Positions 1 through 8,709 are shown, counted from the first letter of the stretch. The stretch is 64,000 nt of DNA from Tuberibacillus sp. Marseille-P3662 (GCF_900178005.1 NZ_FXBS01000006.1:1986970-2050969), one strand, 5' to 3'. Translations and numbers: made by a program. The notes: generated by a model not told the origin, from the letters alone.

Positions 1-184
1 CTGCCAAAACAATCCATATAAATTGTATGAATGTTAATCCAGCACCCAGGTCACCTCCGGACCACATACTCGCAGAAAAAAACGTAAATCCAAGCATAAC
101 AACGAACATCTTCCAAAAGCCATGACGATTTTGCGTCGGAACCGCCTGAAACGTATAGTCTTGATCAACATATGATTGCTTCAT
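1..184 (-). CDS. cytosine/pyrimidine permease, NCS1 family (N-terminal part only)
   Basis: Translating from the ATG at 184 on the minus strand gives about 61 residues that run off the left edge. They include MLGFTFFSASMWSGGDLGAGL split over the first membrane helix, very close to the start of CodB-type cytosine permeases (NCS1 family), which import cytosine with H+ or Na+. A GGAGG ribosome binding site lies 7-8 bases upstream. The leader carries a PyrR-type attenuator, so expression probably falls when pyrimidines are plentiful, which fits a nucleobase importer. The substrate cannot be fixed from the fragment; an allantoin or purine carrier of the same family is possible but less consistent with PyrR control. 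Confidence 0.8.
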   Translation of the reverse strand, partial: MKQSYVDQDYTFQAVPTQNRHGFWKMFVVMLGFTFFSASMWSGGDLGAGLTFIQFIWIVLA

Positions 185-232
185 ATAGTCAATCCCTCCA
201 GTTTACAAATAGTTTATTTGAAACTGGCACCC

Positions 233-360
233 AAAAAAAACTTCTTGTCACACTTACTGACAAGAAGTTTGAGCAAGAACGTCTGTGCGAAAAACCAATA
301 TCGCATTAAGCATTCTTTCCGTCCGACCTTGTCAGCCTCACTGGACTGCATTTAAAGGTG
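233..360 (-). promoter_or_regulatory. PyrR-dependent transcription attenuator leader
   Basis: On the minus strand, positions 347-327 read GTCCAGTGAGGCTGACAA within a longer match to the PyrR RNA-binding loop consensus of Bacillus pyr leaders. About 60 bases further on (270-238) lies a 13-bp hairpin with ACTTCTTGTCA arms followed by eight T residues, a typical intrinsic terminator, and then the permease gene at 184. In B. subtilis, UMP/UTP-bound PyrR stabilises the binding loop and lets the terminator form. The arrangement here is the same. This is sequence-pattern evidence only; the antiterminator pairing was not computed. Confidence 0.85.
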
Positions 361-377
361 CCATGTATTCAACTGTT

Positions 378-409
378 ATTATAGTGCATTATATCAAGGC
401 AAATGTCAA
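378..409 (-). promoter_or_regulatory. possible promoter of the permease leader
   Basis: A TTGACA (409-404) and a TATAAT (383-378) lie upstream of the PyrR site on the minus strand. The spacing is 20 bases, longer than the usual 17, and a second TATAAT-like block lies 10 bases after the TTGACA, so the exact -10 is uncertain. Confidence 0.4.
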
Positions 410-514
410 TGCTGCTTTTCTATTTGTAAAAATTTTACTTTATTCCATTCATCCTTCCGCTACATATTTCTATGGGTTATAATAAAGTTATAAAAGTCGA
501 AAGGAGGTCTAACC

Positions 515-859
515 ATGGTGAATCATGACGATGTTACACTAGGCGACGTTCTCCACGCAGTCCAACAAACCCATGCTCAAGTAACAGCGTTAGACAAAAC
601 AGTCAAAAGTCTGGATCAAAAAGTTGAAAGTTTGGACCAAAGAGTTGAGCACTTGGACCAAAGGGTTGGGCACTTGGAAAACAAATTTGAGAACCTAGAC
701 AACAAATTTGAATCATTCAAGACGGAAACTAAAGAACGTTTTGACAAAATCGAACCCATGATTGATGACACCCACACTAATATCGAAGTCCTCGTTAAAG
801 AAAATTGGCAGAATAAAACATCCATCCTTAAAATTAAAAAGAAGATTGGCATGGAATAA
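515..859 (+). CDS. coiled-coil heptad-repeat protein, unknown function
   Basis: The product has 114 residues and no recognised enzyme motif. Residues 28-75 are a run of seven-residue repeats of the type SLDQKVE/HLDQRVE/NLDNKFE, which predicts a long parallel coiled coil; there is no signal peptide or membrane segment, so it is probably a cytoplasmic oligomer. AAGGAGGT (501-508) precedes the ATG at good spacing. It is monocistronic and its end overlaps a hairpin terminator. A longer protein of the same kind lies at 40205-40708. Similar proteins are annotated only as hypothetical in Bacillus; I cannot assign a role. Confidence 0.75.
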   Translation: MVNHDDVTLGDVLHAVQQTHAQVTALDKTVKSLDQKVESLDQRVEHLDQRVGHLENKFENLDNKFESFKTETKERFDKIEPMIDDTHTNIEVLVKENWQNKTSILKIKKKIGME

Positions 860-896
860 CGAATGCATCGAACCAATCTTCTTAATCCTCTTTTTT
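839..896 (+). terminator. intrinsic terminator overlapping the coiled-coil gene end
   Basis: AAGAAGATTGG (839-849) pairs with CCAATCTTCTT (873-883), followed by a T-rich stretch. The left arm lies inside the last codons of the coiled-coil gene. Confidence 0.7.
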
Positions 897-906
897 ATTC
901 AATTCA

Positions 907-1578
907 TTAACCGCGATCCTGCACCCGATTGGAGCGGTTCAAGATTTTTCCGAGAACAACTACCAAAATAGCAAAGACAATCGGTAAGATCACATGAAGA
1001 TGCAGATGTAGACCTTCAATAAAGCCTCCGACAGCTTTATCCTTCAACATCATTTCTCCGGCAGTATAGCCTAATAATGCCGCCCCTATAATAACAATAA
1101 TCGGAAATTTGTCCATTAACGTCATTAAGAGCTGACTACACCAAATAATTAAAGGAATGCTAACTGCCAGTCCAATGATAATCAACACAATATTGCCGTT
1201 AGCTGCACCGGCGACAGCGACAACATTATCCAAGCTCATAATCAAATCAGCCACAATGATCGTTCGAATCGCTCCAAACAAATTCGAGCTGCCCTCAATA
1301 TCTTCATTATCATCACCTTTAAGTAAATCAACGGCGATATAAAGGAGCAGCAAACCTCCAACAAAATTTAAAAGCGGAATTTGCAGCAAATAAACAGCCA
1401 CAAAAGTTAAAACAATCCGCAAAGCAATGGCACCAAAACTACCATAGAATACGGCTTTTTTCTGATACTTTTCATCAAGATTGCGGCATGCTAAAGCAAT
1501 AACCACAGCGTTATCACCGCTTAAAATAATATTGATCAGAATAATTTCCAATAACCCTATAATGATACCACTGTCCAT
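907..1578 (-). CDS. TerC-family integral membrane protein (probable metal exporter)
   Basis: This is a membrane protein of about 223 residues with some seven helices and the family hallmarks LSGDNAVVIALA near the N-terminus and a second DxxxSLDN block (IVADLIMSLDNVVAVA), whose acidic residues are thought to bind a divalent cation. The B. subtilis relatives YjbE, YkoY (MeeY) and YceF (MeeF) belong to this group, and MeeF/MeeY export Mn(II) to feed secreted metalloenzymes. A GTG start 33 bases upstream is open, but GAGGGG lies just before the ATG at 1578, which I therefore chose. I see no yybP-ykoY riboswitch-like leader. The exact paralogue is not resolved. Confidence 0.85.
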   Translation of the reverse strand: MDSGIIIGLLEIILINIILSGDNAVVIALACRNLDEKYQKKAVFYGSFGAIALRIVLTFVAVYLLQIPLLNFVGGLLLLYIAVDLLKGDDNEDIEGSSNLFGAIRTIIVADLIMSLDNVVAVAGAANGNIVLIIIGLAVSIPLIIWCSQLLMTLMDKFPIIVIIGAALLGYTAGEMMLKDKAVGGFIEGLHLHLHVILPIVFAILVVVLGKILNRSNRVQDRG

Positions 1579-1695
1579 ATCTGTCGTTCCCCTCTTTTTC
1601 CTGTAAAACACAAAATCCGATTTATATTGTAATCGTTTTCTAGGATTAAGTAAAACAATTAAAAGTCTTAATTGTGATTCATTCTGGAACCATAA

Positions 1696-1723
1696 AGGAA
1701 GCTAGGGTAACCCCCAGCTTCCT
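1696..1723 (-). terminator. terminator downstream of topB
   Basis: AGGAAGCT (1696-1703) and AGCTTCCT (1716-1723) form an 8-bp stem, extended by a GGG/CCC pair, just past the topB stop. The T-run on the minus strand is short, so termination may be weak or bidirectional. Confidence 0.6.
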
Positions 1724-1729
1724 CATCCA

Positions 1730-3913
1730 TCACTCTTTATTGTCTAAATTTAGCTTTGCTAGTTGGTCAGCTAGTGCCGTATTCACCGGCTCGTCATCTT
1801 GTTTTTTAAGATAATTTTTCACATCATGCTTGGAGGCTTTTGTCTTCTCTTTCTTCTTCCGCTCATTAAACGTTGATAATTTTTCGCGGTGACCGCATTG
1901 GCACACGAACATTTGCCCTTCTCCATGCCCATGAAGTTCGAGTTTCTTTTTACAATTAGGGCAGCGCGCATTCGTGATTTTCATTTTATTTTGCCGGTAG
2001 CCGCATTCACGGTCTTGGCAGACGAGCATTTTTCCTTTTTTATTGTTGACTTCAAGCATGAATTTTCCGCATTCCGGACAGCGTGTGCCTGTTTTATTTT
2101 GATGCTTAAAGGTCTTGTCACTGTCTTTGATTTCATTAACCGCATCTTTTGTATAACCTTTAATTTCATCCATAAATGTGTTCTGATTAAGCGATCCGTT
2201 GGCAATCGATTCTAACTTCTGCTCCCATTCGGCGGTTAATACGGGTGATTTTAAGTCCTCCGGAACAAGCTCCAGCAGTTGCTTTCCTTTCGATGTGATC
2301 GAAATCCCAGTGCCTTTTTCCTCGATCAAAAAACTATTATACAGTTTATCGATGATATCCGCTCTAGTTGCCACTGTACCAAGTCCACCGGTTTGTCCTA
2401 TCGTTTTCTTAAGATCTTTGTTGTCACTTTCCATATACTTAATGGGATTTTCCATGGCTTGGAGGAGCGTCCCTTCATTAAAGGGCTTCGGTGGCTTGGT
2501 TTCACCAGCTGTCTTCGTAACCGCTTGAACATTCAAGCTTTCACCCTTTTTGATGTCAGGTAAATGTTGATCCTCTGAGGATTCACCGGACTCATCATCA
2601 AGGTTTTGATCATAGACTTCTTTCCAACCGGAAGTGATCACCCGTTTACCTTTAGCCGTAAAGGTTTCGTCACCAATTTTGGCGACAATCGTTGTCTGCT
2701 CGTATTCATGCGGCGGATACAAAATAGCCAAGAAGCGCTTCACGATCAGATCATAGATTTTTTGTTCTTTGTCACTCAAGTCACTCAATAATGCCGGTTG
2801 TTCCGTCGGTATAATCGCATGGTGATCCGACACTTTTTTGTCATCCACAAACGCTTTTGTTGGTTTGATCGGACGCTTCAAGGCCTTGGCAGCCGCTTTC
2901 CGGTACGGCCCGATATTACAGGCCCCAATTCGATCCTTAAGGGTTCCGACCATATCCGATGAAAGATGCCGTGAATCCGTACGTGGGTATGTGACGAGTT
3001 TGTGCTGCTCATACAACCGCTGCATGGTTGATAACGTGTCTTTCGCGGACATGCCGAAAAACTTGTGCGCATCACGCTGCAAATTGGTTAAGTCATAGAG
3101 CTGCGGGGCGTAGCTTTTTTTGGCATTTTTATTGACGTCGGTCACGGTGGCCTGTTGATTTTGAACAGCTTTTATGATCCTATCACATTTGCTCTCATCA
3201 AAAATCCGGGTATTATTTTTGGCATCTTGCCAAGTGAGTTGGATTCGATCCGTCTTAGCCGTGATACCGTAATAAGGTTTCGGCGTAAACTGTTTAATTT
3301 CCTCTTCACGTTTAGCAATCATCCGTAAAGTCGGCGTTTGCACCCGTCCACAAGATAATGATGCATTATATTTTGTTGTTAATGCCCGGGACGCATTTAG
3401 GCCGACATACCAGTCCGCTTCAGCCCGGGCGACCGCAGCCCGGTAAAGGTTGTCATACGCTTTCCCGCTTTTAATATGTTTGAACCCGTCTTTAATCGCC
3501 TTATCCGTGACCGATGAGATCCACAGTCGTTTGATCGGCTTCTTAACACGCGCTTTTTCAATGATCCACCTGGCAACGAGCTCACCTTCACGCCCCGCAT
3601 CAGTGGCAATCACAATGTCACTCACATCTTTCCGATGCATTTGTGCTTTGACCGTACTGAATTGTTTGCCGCTTTTCTTAATGACGACGAGTTTGAGCTG
3701 GGAAGGCAGCATCGGCAAATCATCAAGCCGCCATGTTTTATACTGATCATCGTATACCTCAGGATCAGCCAAGGTGACTAAATGGCCTAAAGCCCAAGTG
3801 ACGATATAGTTATCCCCTTCTAAAAAACCGTTGCCTTTTTTCTTGCAGTTTAAGACACGTGCAATATCGCGGCCAACGGAAGGCTTTTCTGCTAATACTA
3901 ACGATTTTCCCAT
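1730..3913 (-). CDS. topB: DNA topoisomerase III
   Basis: This type IA topoisomerase has 727 residues, the same length as B. subtilis TopB. It relaxes negative supercoils and decatenates single-strand-containing intermediates, often together with RecQ, which is also encoded in this window (29338-31482). A TOPRIM domain opens the protein, with DAGREGE at 105-111. SCGRVQTP lies at 187-194, and the catalytic tyrosine is Y309 in YPRTDS. The C-terminus has two zinc ribbons, the first with a CPEC pair and a CQDREC pair, the second with a CPNC pair and a CQC pair. The start is an ATG after an AAAGG-type site. It appears monocistronic, with a hairpin downstream. The position is ordinary chromosome; there are no plasmid-transfer genes beside it. 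Confidence 0.96.
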   Translation of the reverse strand: MGKSLVLAEKPSVGRDIARVLNCKKKGNGFLEGDNYIVTWALGHLVTLADPEVYDDQYKTWRLDDLPMLPSQLKLVVIKKSGKQFSTVKAQMHRKDVSDIVIATDAGREGELVARWIIEKARVKKPIKRLWISSVTDKAIKDGFKHIKSGKAYDNLYRAAVARAEADWYVGLNASRALTTKYNASLSCGRVQTPTLRMIAKREEEIKQFTPKPYYGITAKTDRIQLTWQDAKNNTRIFDESKCDRIIKAVQNQQATVTDVNKNAKKSYAPQLYDLTNLQRDAHKFFGMSAKDTLSTMQRLYEQHKLVTYPRTDSRHLSSDMVGTLKDRIGACNIGPYRKAAAKALKRPIKPTKAFVDDKKVSDHHAIIPTEQPALLSDLSDKEQKIYDLIVKRFLAILYPPHEYEQTTIVAKIGDETFTAKGKRVITSGWKEVYDQNLDDESGESSEDQHLPDIKKGESLNVQAVTKTAGETKPPKPFNEGTLLQAMENPIKYMESDNKDLKKTIGQTGGLGTVATRADIIDKLYNSFLIEEKGTGISITSKGKQLLELVPEDLKSPVLTAEWEQKLESIANGSLNQNTFMDEIKGYTKDAVNEIKDSDKTFKHQNKTGTRCPECGKFMLEVNNKKGKMLVCQDRECGYRQNKMKITNARCPNCKKKLELHGHGEGQMFVCQCGHREKLSTFNERKKKEKTKASKHDVKNYLKKQDDEPVNTALADQLAKLNLDNKE

Positions 3914-3975
3914 AAAAAAATCCTTTCAAGTTCACTATACTATCATTCATTATAACATCCTTTGGTTCATGGATA

Positions 3976-4989
3976 CTATAATGAAGGCTGTTCTAGCTGA
4001 AATGCTTGGGCAAGACATTGATAGGAATACCTTTTCGATGCAGGATCATGGATATTAGTGATGATCATGAATTCATCGGTTTGGTATGTTTCTTGCAATG
4101 TGAGAATGTTCGCTTTAACTTGGTCAGGCGTTCCAACAATCATCCGTCTCCGATTCTTTTCAATACGAATGCGATCTTGCTCTGTGTAGGGATAGCTTTG
4201 AGCTTGTTCAACTGTGGGAATCCCCTTCTTCTCACCTTTTTCAATTTGCAGTAACCACAGATCCTGACTGGTCGCCAAACGCTCAGCTTCTGCCTCTGTA
4301 TCCGCACAGACGACGAATACGCATACACAGGTTTGTGGTTCTTTTAAAAAATCAGAAGCCTGAAATGACGCACGATAATTGGCCAACGCTTCTTCCCCCT
4401 GATCGGGATTGATGAAATGACCGAACGTTAATCCTAACCCGAGGTCTGCAGCTGTTTGGGCACTGCCAAGCCCGACACCAAGCAGCCATGGATACGGCCC
4501 GTTTTCACTGACCGGCGTTGCCGTCACGCCATAATAAGGATGATCATCAGGCAGGTTATCTTTTAAAAAATAAGTGACATCTTGAACTTGTCCGGGAAAA
4601 TCATTGAGACTTTTTCGAACACCGTCGGTTAGCGCCCTCCGTGTTTTCAAGTTACCGCCTGGAGAGCGCCCCATCCCCAAATCAATGCGGCCAGGATGAA
4701 GGTTGCTTAACACTCGAAAATTTTCAACCACTTTATAAGGACTATACTGCGGCAAAAGCACACCACCTGACCCCACTAACATTGAATGGGTATGAGCGGC
4801 AATTTGTCCGATTAAAATTTCCGGTGAAGAACCCGCAAGACCTTCAATATTGTGGTGTTCAGCCACCCAGTATCGGGTATACCCCAATCGCTCAGTGAGT
4901 TGAGCTAAGTCTACGGTCTGTTGTAAAGCATCTTGTGGCGAGGAACCCTCGGGTACAGCTGATTGATCGAGGACACTTAATTTGATCAT
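3976..4989 (-). CDS. luciferase-like flavin-dependent monooxygenase (LLM class)
   Basis: This 337-residue soluble protein matches the bacterial luciferase-like group that includes E. coli YhbW and B. subtilis YceB/YwcH-type proteins. Visible hallmarks are YWVAEHHN near residue 41, the GSGGVLLPQYSPYKVVE segment, RIDLGMGRSPGG, and a central GLGLTFGHF. These enzymes are TIM-barrel FMN-dependent oxidoreductases; the natural substrate is unknown for this subgroup. Its AAGGAGA ribosome binding site lies within the last codons of the upstream Nudix gene, whose stop is 4 bases before this ATG, so the two are co-transcribed and probably translationally linked. Confidence 0.88.
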   Translation of the reverse strand: MIKLSVLDQSAVPEGSSPQDALQQTVDLAQLTERLGYTRYWVAEHHNIEGLAGSSPEILIGQIAAHTHSMLVGSGGVLLPQYSPYKVVENFRVLSNLHPGRIDLGMGRSPGGNLKTRRALTDGVRKSLNDFPGQVQDVTYFLKDNLPDDHPYYGVTATPVSENGPYPWLLGVGLGSAQTAADLGLGLTFGHFINPDQGEEALANYRASFQASDFLKEPQTCVCVFVVCADTEAEAERLATSQDLWLLQIEKGEKKGIPTVEQAQSYPYTEQDRIRIEKNRRRMIVGTPDQVKANILTLQETYQTDEFMIITNIHDPASKRYSYQCLAQAFQLEQPSL

Positions 4990-4993
4990 GATG

Positions 4994-5557
4994 CTATCTC
5001 CTTAAATTGAGTTTGTTTGTCTCCAAATAATATGTGGCCATAAAAAAGGCTTTCACTGTAAAAAGTTGTGTGATTGCTCCAGCATGGATCATGTTCTCGA
5101 CTTCATCGAAATTAAAAAGGTTAATGTCTATTTCCTCAGTATCATCCAAGAATTGCTCAGACGTTGTCATTGCTCCTGTAATGAGATAAGTGGTCACAGT
5201 ATTATCTTGGATCGCCGGATTGACCTTGGATTCACTGAGTAGAATAGGTTCTGAAGACGAAGTCATTCCCGTTTCCTCTTTAACTTCTCTGACAATCGCT
5301 TGTTGTTGCGATTCACCTCGCTCAGCTTTTCCGGCTGGAATCTCAAGAAAAAAATCTCTTGCCGCATGACGGTACTGATTGACCAATACGATTTGACCTT
5401 TAGTCGTTATAACAATGGCATTCACCCAGTTCGGATATTCATGAACATAATAATCCTCTATCACCTTCCCATTGGGTAGCTCGCATGTTTCTTTTCTTAA
5501 GTTACCGAAGGGCGTTTGGTAAATGTAATTAGACGCGATGGTCTTCCATTTTTGCAT
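4994..5557 (-). CDS. Nudix hydrolase, ADP-ribose pyrophosphatase-like
   Basis: From the ATG at 5557 the product is 187 residues and carries a complete Nudix box: G76, E82, then REVKEETG at 90-97. NudF/ADP-ribose pyrophosphatase proteins share the preceding QYRHAARDFFLEIPAG pattern and split ADP-ribose or related nucleoside diphosphate sugars using Mg2+. An upstream ATG at 5590 is in frame, but GGGGGAT lies 7 bases before the 5557 codon, which is the better start. It forms a two-gene unit with the flavin monooxygenase downstream. The substrate is inferred from family resemblance only. Confidence 0.87.
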   Translation of the reverse strand: MQKWKTIASNYIYQTPFGNLRKETCELPNGKVIEDYYVHEYPNWVNAIVITTKGQIVLVNQYRHAARDFFLEIPAGKAERGESQQQAIVREVKEETGMTSSSEPILLSESKVNPAIQDNTVTTYLITGAMTTSEQFLDDTEEIDINLFNFDEVENMIHAGAITQLFTVKAFFMATYYLETNKLNLRR

Positions 5558-5644
5558 CAAATATCCCCCATTTTTTTTAGACTCATTCATAAACTAAGAC
5601 TATCACTTCGCCCCATTTTTTGGAACTCTTTTTTGCAACCATGT

Positions 5645-5680
5645 AAAAAGGAGTTTTCCCCATTTGAGAAAACCCCTTAA
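5645..5680 (-). terminator. terminator after the DUF2512 gene
   Basis: AAGGAGTTTTC (5648-5658) pairs, with one mismatch, with GAAAACCCCTT (5668-5678). On the minus strand it is followed by a TTTTTA run. It lies just beyond the stop at 5689. Confidence 0.7.
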
Positions 5681-5688
5681 AACCTTAT

Positions 5689-6051
5689 TTATTGCGGTGC
5701 TGGTGACTTTTCTGTTCGACCGCTATTCGTTAACCAACGGTGCTGAATGTGTTCCCCTATGCCCAGTACAACAGCAGTCAAGACTGCGCCGAAAAACGTC
5801 ACTTCGATGACGTCAAATAGCCATGCACCAAAGTAAACGATGACCGTTGCCGCCACAAAGTCGGCTATCGTACTGGTCCATACTGTATCTTCCGTAAGCA
5901 TCATCACTTCCATCAGATGTCCGACAACCGCCACAATCAATCCAAGAACAATGGGCTGAAGCAAGTTGGCAAAATCAACATTTGGGAAGATCCATCCTGA
6001 TAAGATCACAGCTATAGGACAAACAATGACCTTTGTGATCAATCCAGTCAT
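5689..6051 (-). CDS. DUF2512 family membrane protein (YndM-like)
   Basis: The product has 120 residues and four hydrophobic helices. It matches the pattern of DUF2512/YndM proteins of Bacillales: an N-terminal helix pair, a charged TEDTVWTSTIADF loop, then AVVLGIGEHIQHRWL near the end. Function is unknown. GGAGG precedes the ATG by seven bases. It stands alone between a terminator and the hemolysin III gene. YndM-type genes are largely confined to spore formers, which fits the rest of the window. Confidence 0.75.
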   Translation of the reverse strand: MTGLITKVIVCPIAVILSGWIFPNVDFANLLQPIVLGLIVAVVGHLMEVMMLTEDTVWTSTIADFVAATVIVYFGAWLFDVIEVTFFGAVLTAVVLGIGEHIQHRWLTNSGRTEKSPAPQ

Positions 6052-6128
6052 TTTTAATACCTCCTTTTAGGAAGTATTGTTTGTCCAATACTATAAAATA
6101 TGGGTGGGAAAAACAGGATTAAACGGTA

Positions 6129-6761
6129 TTACACATATAGCACAATCGCAAAAAAGTGTAACGCGGAACCCGCTAAAACAAACACATGCCAAACCGCATG
6201 ATGATAAGGAAAACCTCGCCAGACATAAAAAATCGTTCCAACGGTATAACTTAATCCTCCAATCAATAAAAGAAGCAAACCGATGCTGTGGAGATTGGAG
6301 ACTAATGGATCCCATGCAAAAACGATCATCCACCCCATAGCTAAATAAATGAAGGTCGACATATATAAAAACTTTTTAACAAAAAGGATTTTGAAAATAA
6401 TCCCGAAAGCCGTGACCCCCCAGAGAATCCATAACAAACTCCAGCCGAGTTGACCTTCAATAATATTTAATAGCAACGGCGTATACGTGCCAGCGATAAA
6501 TAAGTAAATCATTGAATGATCAACAATTTGAAAAATATTTTTAACTTTCCCATCCTGAAGTCCGTGAACCAAGGTTGATGATAGGTAAAGCATAAGCATG
6601 GTAACACCATAAATGATAAAGCTCACAGTACTTTCCAATGACTGTTCATTGGCCGCAATGATTAAAGCAATGAGCGCTGGAATGCTAAAGACAACACCGA
6701 TACCATGGGTAATCGTATTGGCGAGTTCTTCTTTCTTACTATATTGGTGCGTGTTGGCCAT
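6129..6761 (-). CDS. hemolysin III / PAQR-family membrane protein
   Basis: This seven-helix membrane protein of about 210 residues shows the family signatures: NTITHGIGVVFS at the start, SSTLVHGL, DHSMIYLFIAGTYTP and, at the end, HHAVWHVFVLAGSALHFFA. The conserved His, Asp and His residues are the likely zinc site of the PAQR/CREST hydrolase-like fold. B. subtilis YplQ is the probable counterpart. The label hemolysin is historical; relatives appear to act in membrane homeostasis. AGGGAG before the ATG at 6761 favours that start over one 27 bases upstream. Confidence 0.9.
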   Translation of the reverse strand: MANTHQYSKKEELANTITHGIGVVFSIPALIALIIAANEQSLESTVSFIIYGVTMLMLYLSSTLVHGLQDGKVKNIFQIVDHSMIYLFIAGTYTPLLLNIIEGQLGWSLLWILWGVTAFGIIFKILFVKKFLYMSTFIYLAMGWMIVFAWDPLVSNLHSIGLLLLLIGGLSYTVGTIFYVWRGFPYHHAVWHVFVLAGSALHFFAIVLYV

Positions 6762-6951
6762 GAGATACTCCCTTTCACTATAGGCCATTGCCTATCCTAG
6801 TATTCATCATATACCATACGGAGTGAATTGTGATATGATTTGCTGAAATTCACATATTTCATGAGCGCCCTTGACTTTTTTATTTTACCTTTTAGGTTGA
6901 ATATTATTATTACAATTCTTGTTAAAATACGCTGTATCCGCAACTCCATAA

Positions 6952-6976
6952 AAAAATCCGGGTTTACCGGATTTTT
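6952..6976 (-). terminator. terminator of the amino-acid ABC genes
   Basis: AAAAATCCGG (6952-6961) and CCGGATTTTT (6967-6976) form a perfect short stem with a T-run, four bases past the permease stop. Confidence 0.85.
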
Positions 6977-6980
6977 AAAA

Positions 6981-7658
6981 TTAATGCTCTATATAATAAC
7001 GTTTTTCTAGATATTCTTGCAAAGCTGACACACACATACAAATTCCCCAGTAGATCAGCGCTACCAATATAATCATCGTCATCCAATCCATCGTCCGACC
7101 AGCGACGATCTGTGCTTTTTGGAAGAGTTCAGGGACGCTGATCGTCGCGGCCAGAGACGATGATTTGACAAGATCAAGGAACACATTGCCAAGTGATGGT
7201 ATTGCAATCCGGAACGCCTGCGGCAAAATAATGGAGACAAACGTCCTCAGAGACGTCAGTCCAAGCGCCCTTGATGCTTCCCACTGCCCTTTAGGAATCG
7301 ATGTAATCGCTGCACGATTAATTTCAGCCATATAGGCAGCGCTGTTAAGAGAAAAGCCAATAATCGCTGCCGGAAGGGCTTGAATATTGACACCCATCAC
7401 AGGTATACCAAAGTACAGGAGAAATAAAAACACAAGAATCGGTGTGCCACGCATGAATGAAATATAAACACGAGCCGGCCATCTCAATAATTTGACATTA
7501 GAACTTCGTGCCAGTGCTAGAAAGATACTTAGTATTAATCCCAGTATCATACTTAAAAATGACACGAGAATCGTATACCCAATCCCCTTAATGACAAAGG
7601 GAAACGACTCCAACGCCAACTTAACATCAAATAAACTCTGCCAGTCGATCGCCTTCAC
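6981..7658 (-). CDS. polar amino-acid ABC transporter permease (TcyB/YckA-like)
   Basis: This 225-residue HisM/TcyB-type permease has about five helices, the PxxMRGTPILVFLF region, and the EAA loop (EASRALGLTSLRTFVSIILPQAF) that docks the ATPase. Length and sequence resemble B. subtilis TcyB and YckA. It starts 18 bases after the binding-protein gene, so the two form one operon. The ORF opens with GTG at 7658, preceded immediately by GGGG, which is poor spacing; a TTG inside the first 20 codons is an alternative. No ATP-binding subunit is encoded next door, as in the B. subtilis yckB-yckA pair. Cystine or another polar amino acid is the likely substrate. Confidence 0.88.
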   Translation of the reverse strand: MKAIDWQSLFDVKLALESFPFVIKGIGYTILVSFLSMILGLILSIFLALARSSNVKLLRWPARVYISFMRGTPILVFLFLLYFGIPVMGVNIQALPAAIIGFSLNSAAYMAEINRAAITSIPKGQWEASRALGLTSLRTFVSIILPQAFRIAIPSLGNVFLDLVKSSSLAATISVPELFQKAQIVAGRTMDWMTMIILVALIYWGICMCVSALQEYLEKRYYIEH

Positions 7659-7676
7659 CCCCGCTGTCTGTTAGCT

Positions 7677-8555
7677 TTATTGTTCTAACTCAACCTCTCT
7701 AACGTCGACATCCGGCTTTTTGGACACGTCATGATCCAAATAAAACTGCTTAGACAGTTTCGTCAATGTTCCATCTTGTTTCATTGCCTTTATTGTCTCG
7801 TTGATTTTCTTTTGCAGCTCATCAGCATTTTTCTTCATCGCAATCGCTGATGATGATTGATTAAATTTAATATCAGGATGCATGACAAGATCATATTTTG
7901 GAAATGCCTTTAATGCTTGTAATTGCAGATAATAATCGTTCAATATCACATCGGTACGACCAAGATCAACGTCCCTGAGGTAGACATCATTAGTGGCGTT
8001 GCCATAAGTTTTAATTTCAGCACCGAACTGTCGCGCAATTTGACTGTAAATACTACTGGCTGCACCGGCCGCTTTCTTGCCTTTCAAGTCCTCAAGACTT
8101 TCAATTCCGGAATGATCTTCGGCACGAACAATCGCGGTACAATAAGAGTATTTGTAAGGCATGGAAAATTGGATTTTTTGCTTTCGTTGATCTGTAACAC
8201 CAATATCATTAGCAGCTATATCAATTTTGCCGCTATTAAGACTTGACAGCATTTGATCAAAGCCCATTTCTTCAAACTTAATATCAAGATTCAACCGCTG
8301 AGCGATTTCCCTCACAATTTCAACATCATAGCCCGTAAGTTTATCGGAACCTTTCTTATGGTATGAACTCGCGTATAACGTGCCTGCGGTTCCGACCACA
8401 AGTGTCCCCTCATTTTTAATCTGTTCCCATGCTGTTGATTGAGATTTTTTCTCACTGTTGTTATTTTCAGAATCACCTTTACTACCACAGGCTGTTAACG
8501 TCAATAACATAATCGTCATACATATGATAATAGTTGGTTTATATAGCCATTTCAT
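7677..8555 (-). CDS. amino-acid ABC transporter substrate-binding lipoprotein
   Basis: This 292-residue class 3 solute-binding protein has a lipoprotein signal with lipobox LTAC (Cys23), then EGTLVVGTAGTL, GYDVEIVREIA, LNSGKIDIAANDIGVTDQR and GRTDVILNDY, all typical of cystine/polar amino-acid receptors such as TcyA and YckB. It would sit on the outer membrane face and hand substrate to the permease encoded immediately downstream. AATGGAGG gives a good ribosome binding site, and an extended -10 (TGTTATAAT) is visible 20-30 bases upstream. The exact ligand is not determinable. Confidence 0.9.
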   Translation of the reverse strand: MKWLYKPTIIICMTIMLLTLTACGSKGDSENNNSEKKSQSTAWEQIKNEGTLVVGTAGTLYASSYHKKGSDKLTGYDVEIVREIAQRLNLDIKFEEMGFDQMLSSLNSGKIDIAANDIGVTDQRKQKIQFSMPYKYSYCTAIVRAEDHSGIESLEDLKGKKAAGAASSIYSQIARQFGAEIKTYGNATNDVYLRDVDLGRTDVILNDYYLQLQALKAFPKYDLVMHPDIKFNQSSSAIAMKKNADELQKKINETIKAMKQDGTLTKLSKQFYLDHDVSKKPDVDVREVELEQ

Positions 8556-8673
8556 ACTGTAGTACCTCCATTAGAAATTTTATTATAACAGACATATCAT
8601 AGCAGTTGCTTAAGGGGTGAAGCAAGCATAAACAGGCTCATTCATTAACAGTTGCTCAAATTCTACTTATATT

Positions 8674-8709
8674 AAAAAATCCGGTATACCCTTAGAAGGC
8701 ATACCGGAT
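8674..8709 (-). terminator. terminator of the first BCCT gene
   Basis: ATCCGGTATACC (8679-8690) pairs with GGCATACCGGAT (8698-8709) and is followed on the minus strand by TTTTTT. It lies 22 bases past the BCCT stop. Confidence 0.9.

Noticed and set aside
616..876. Minus-strand ORF opposite the coiled-coil gene
   Set aside because: Mirror frame of a repetitive gene, no ribosome site.
1730..3913. Topoisomerase III as a sign of an integrative conjugative element
   Set aside because: No relaxase, T4SS, integrase or att-like repeats nearby; length and motifs match the chromosomal TopB.
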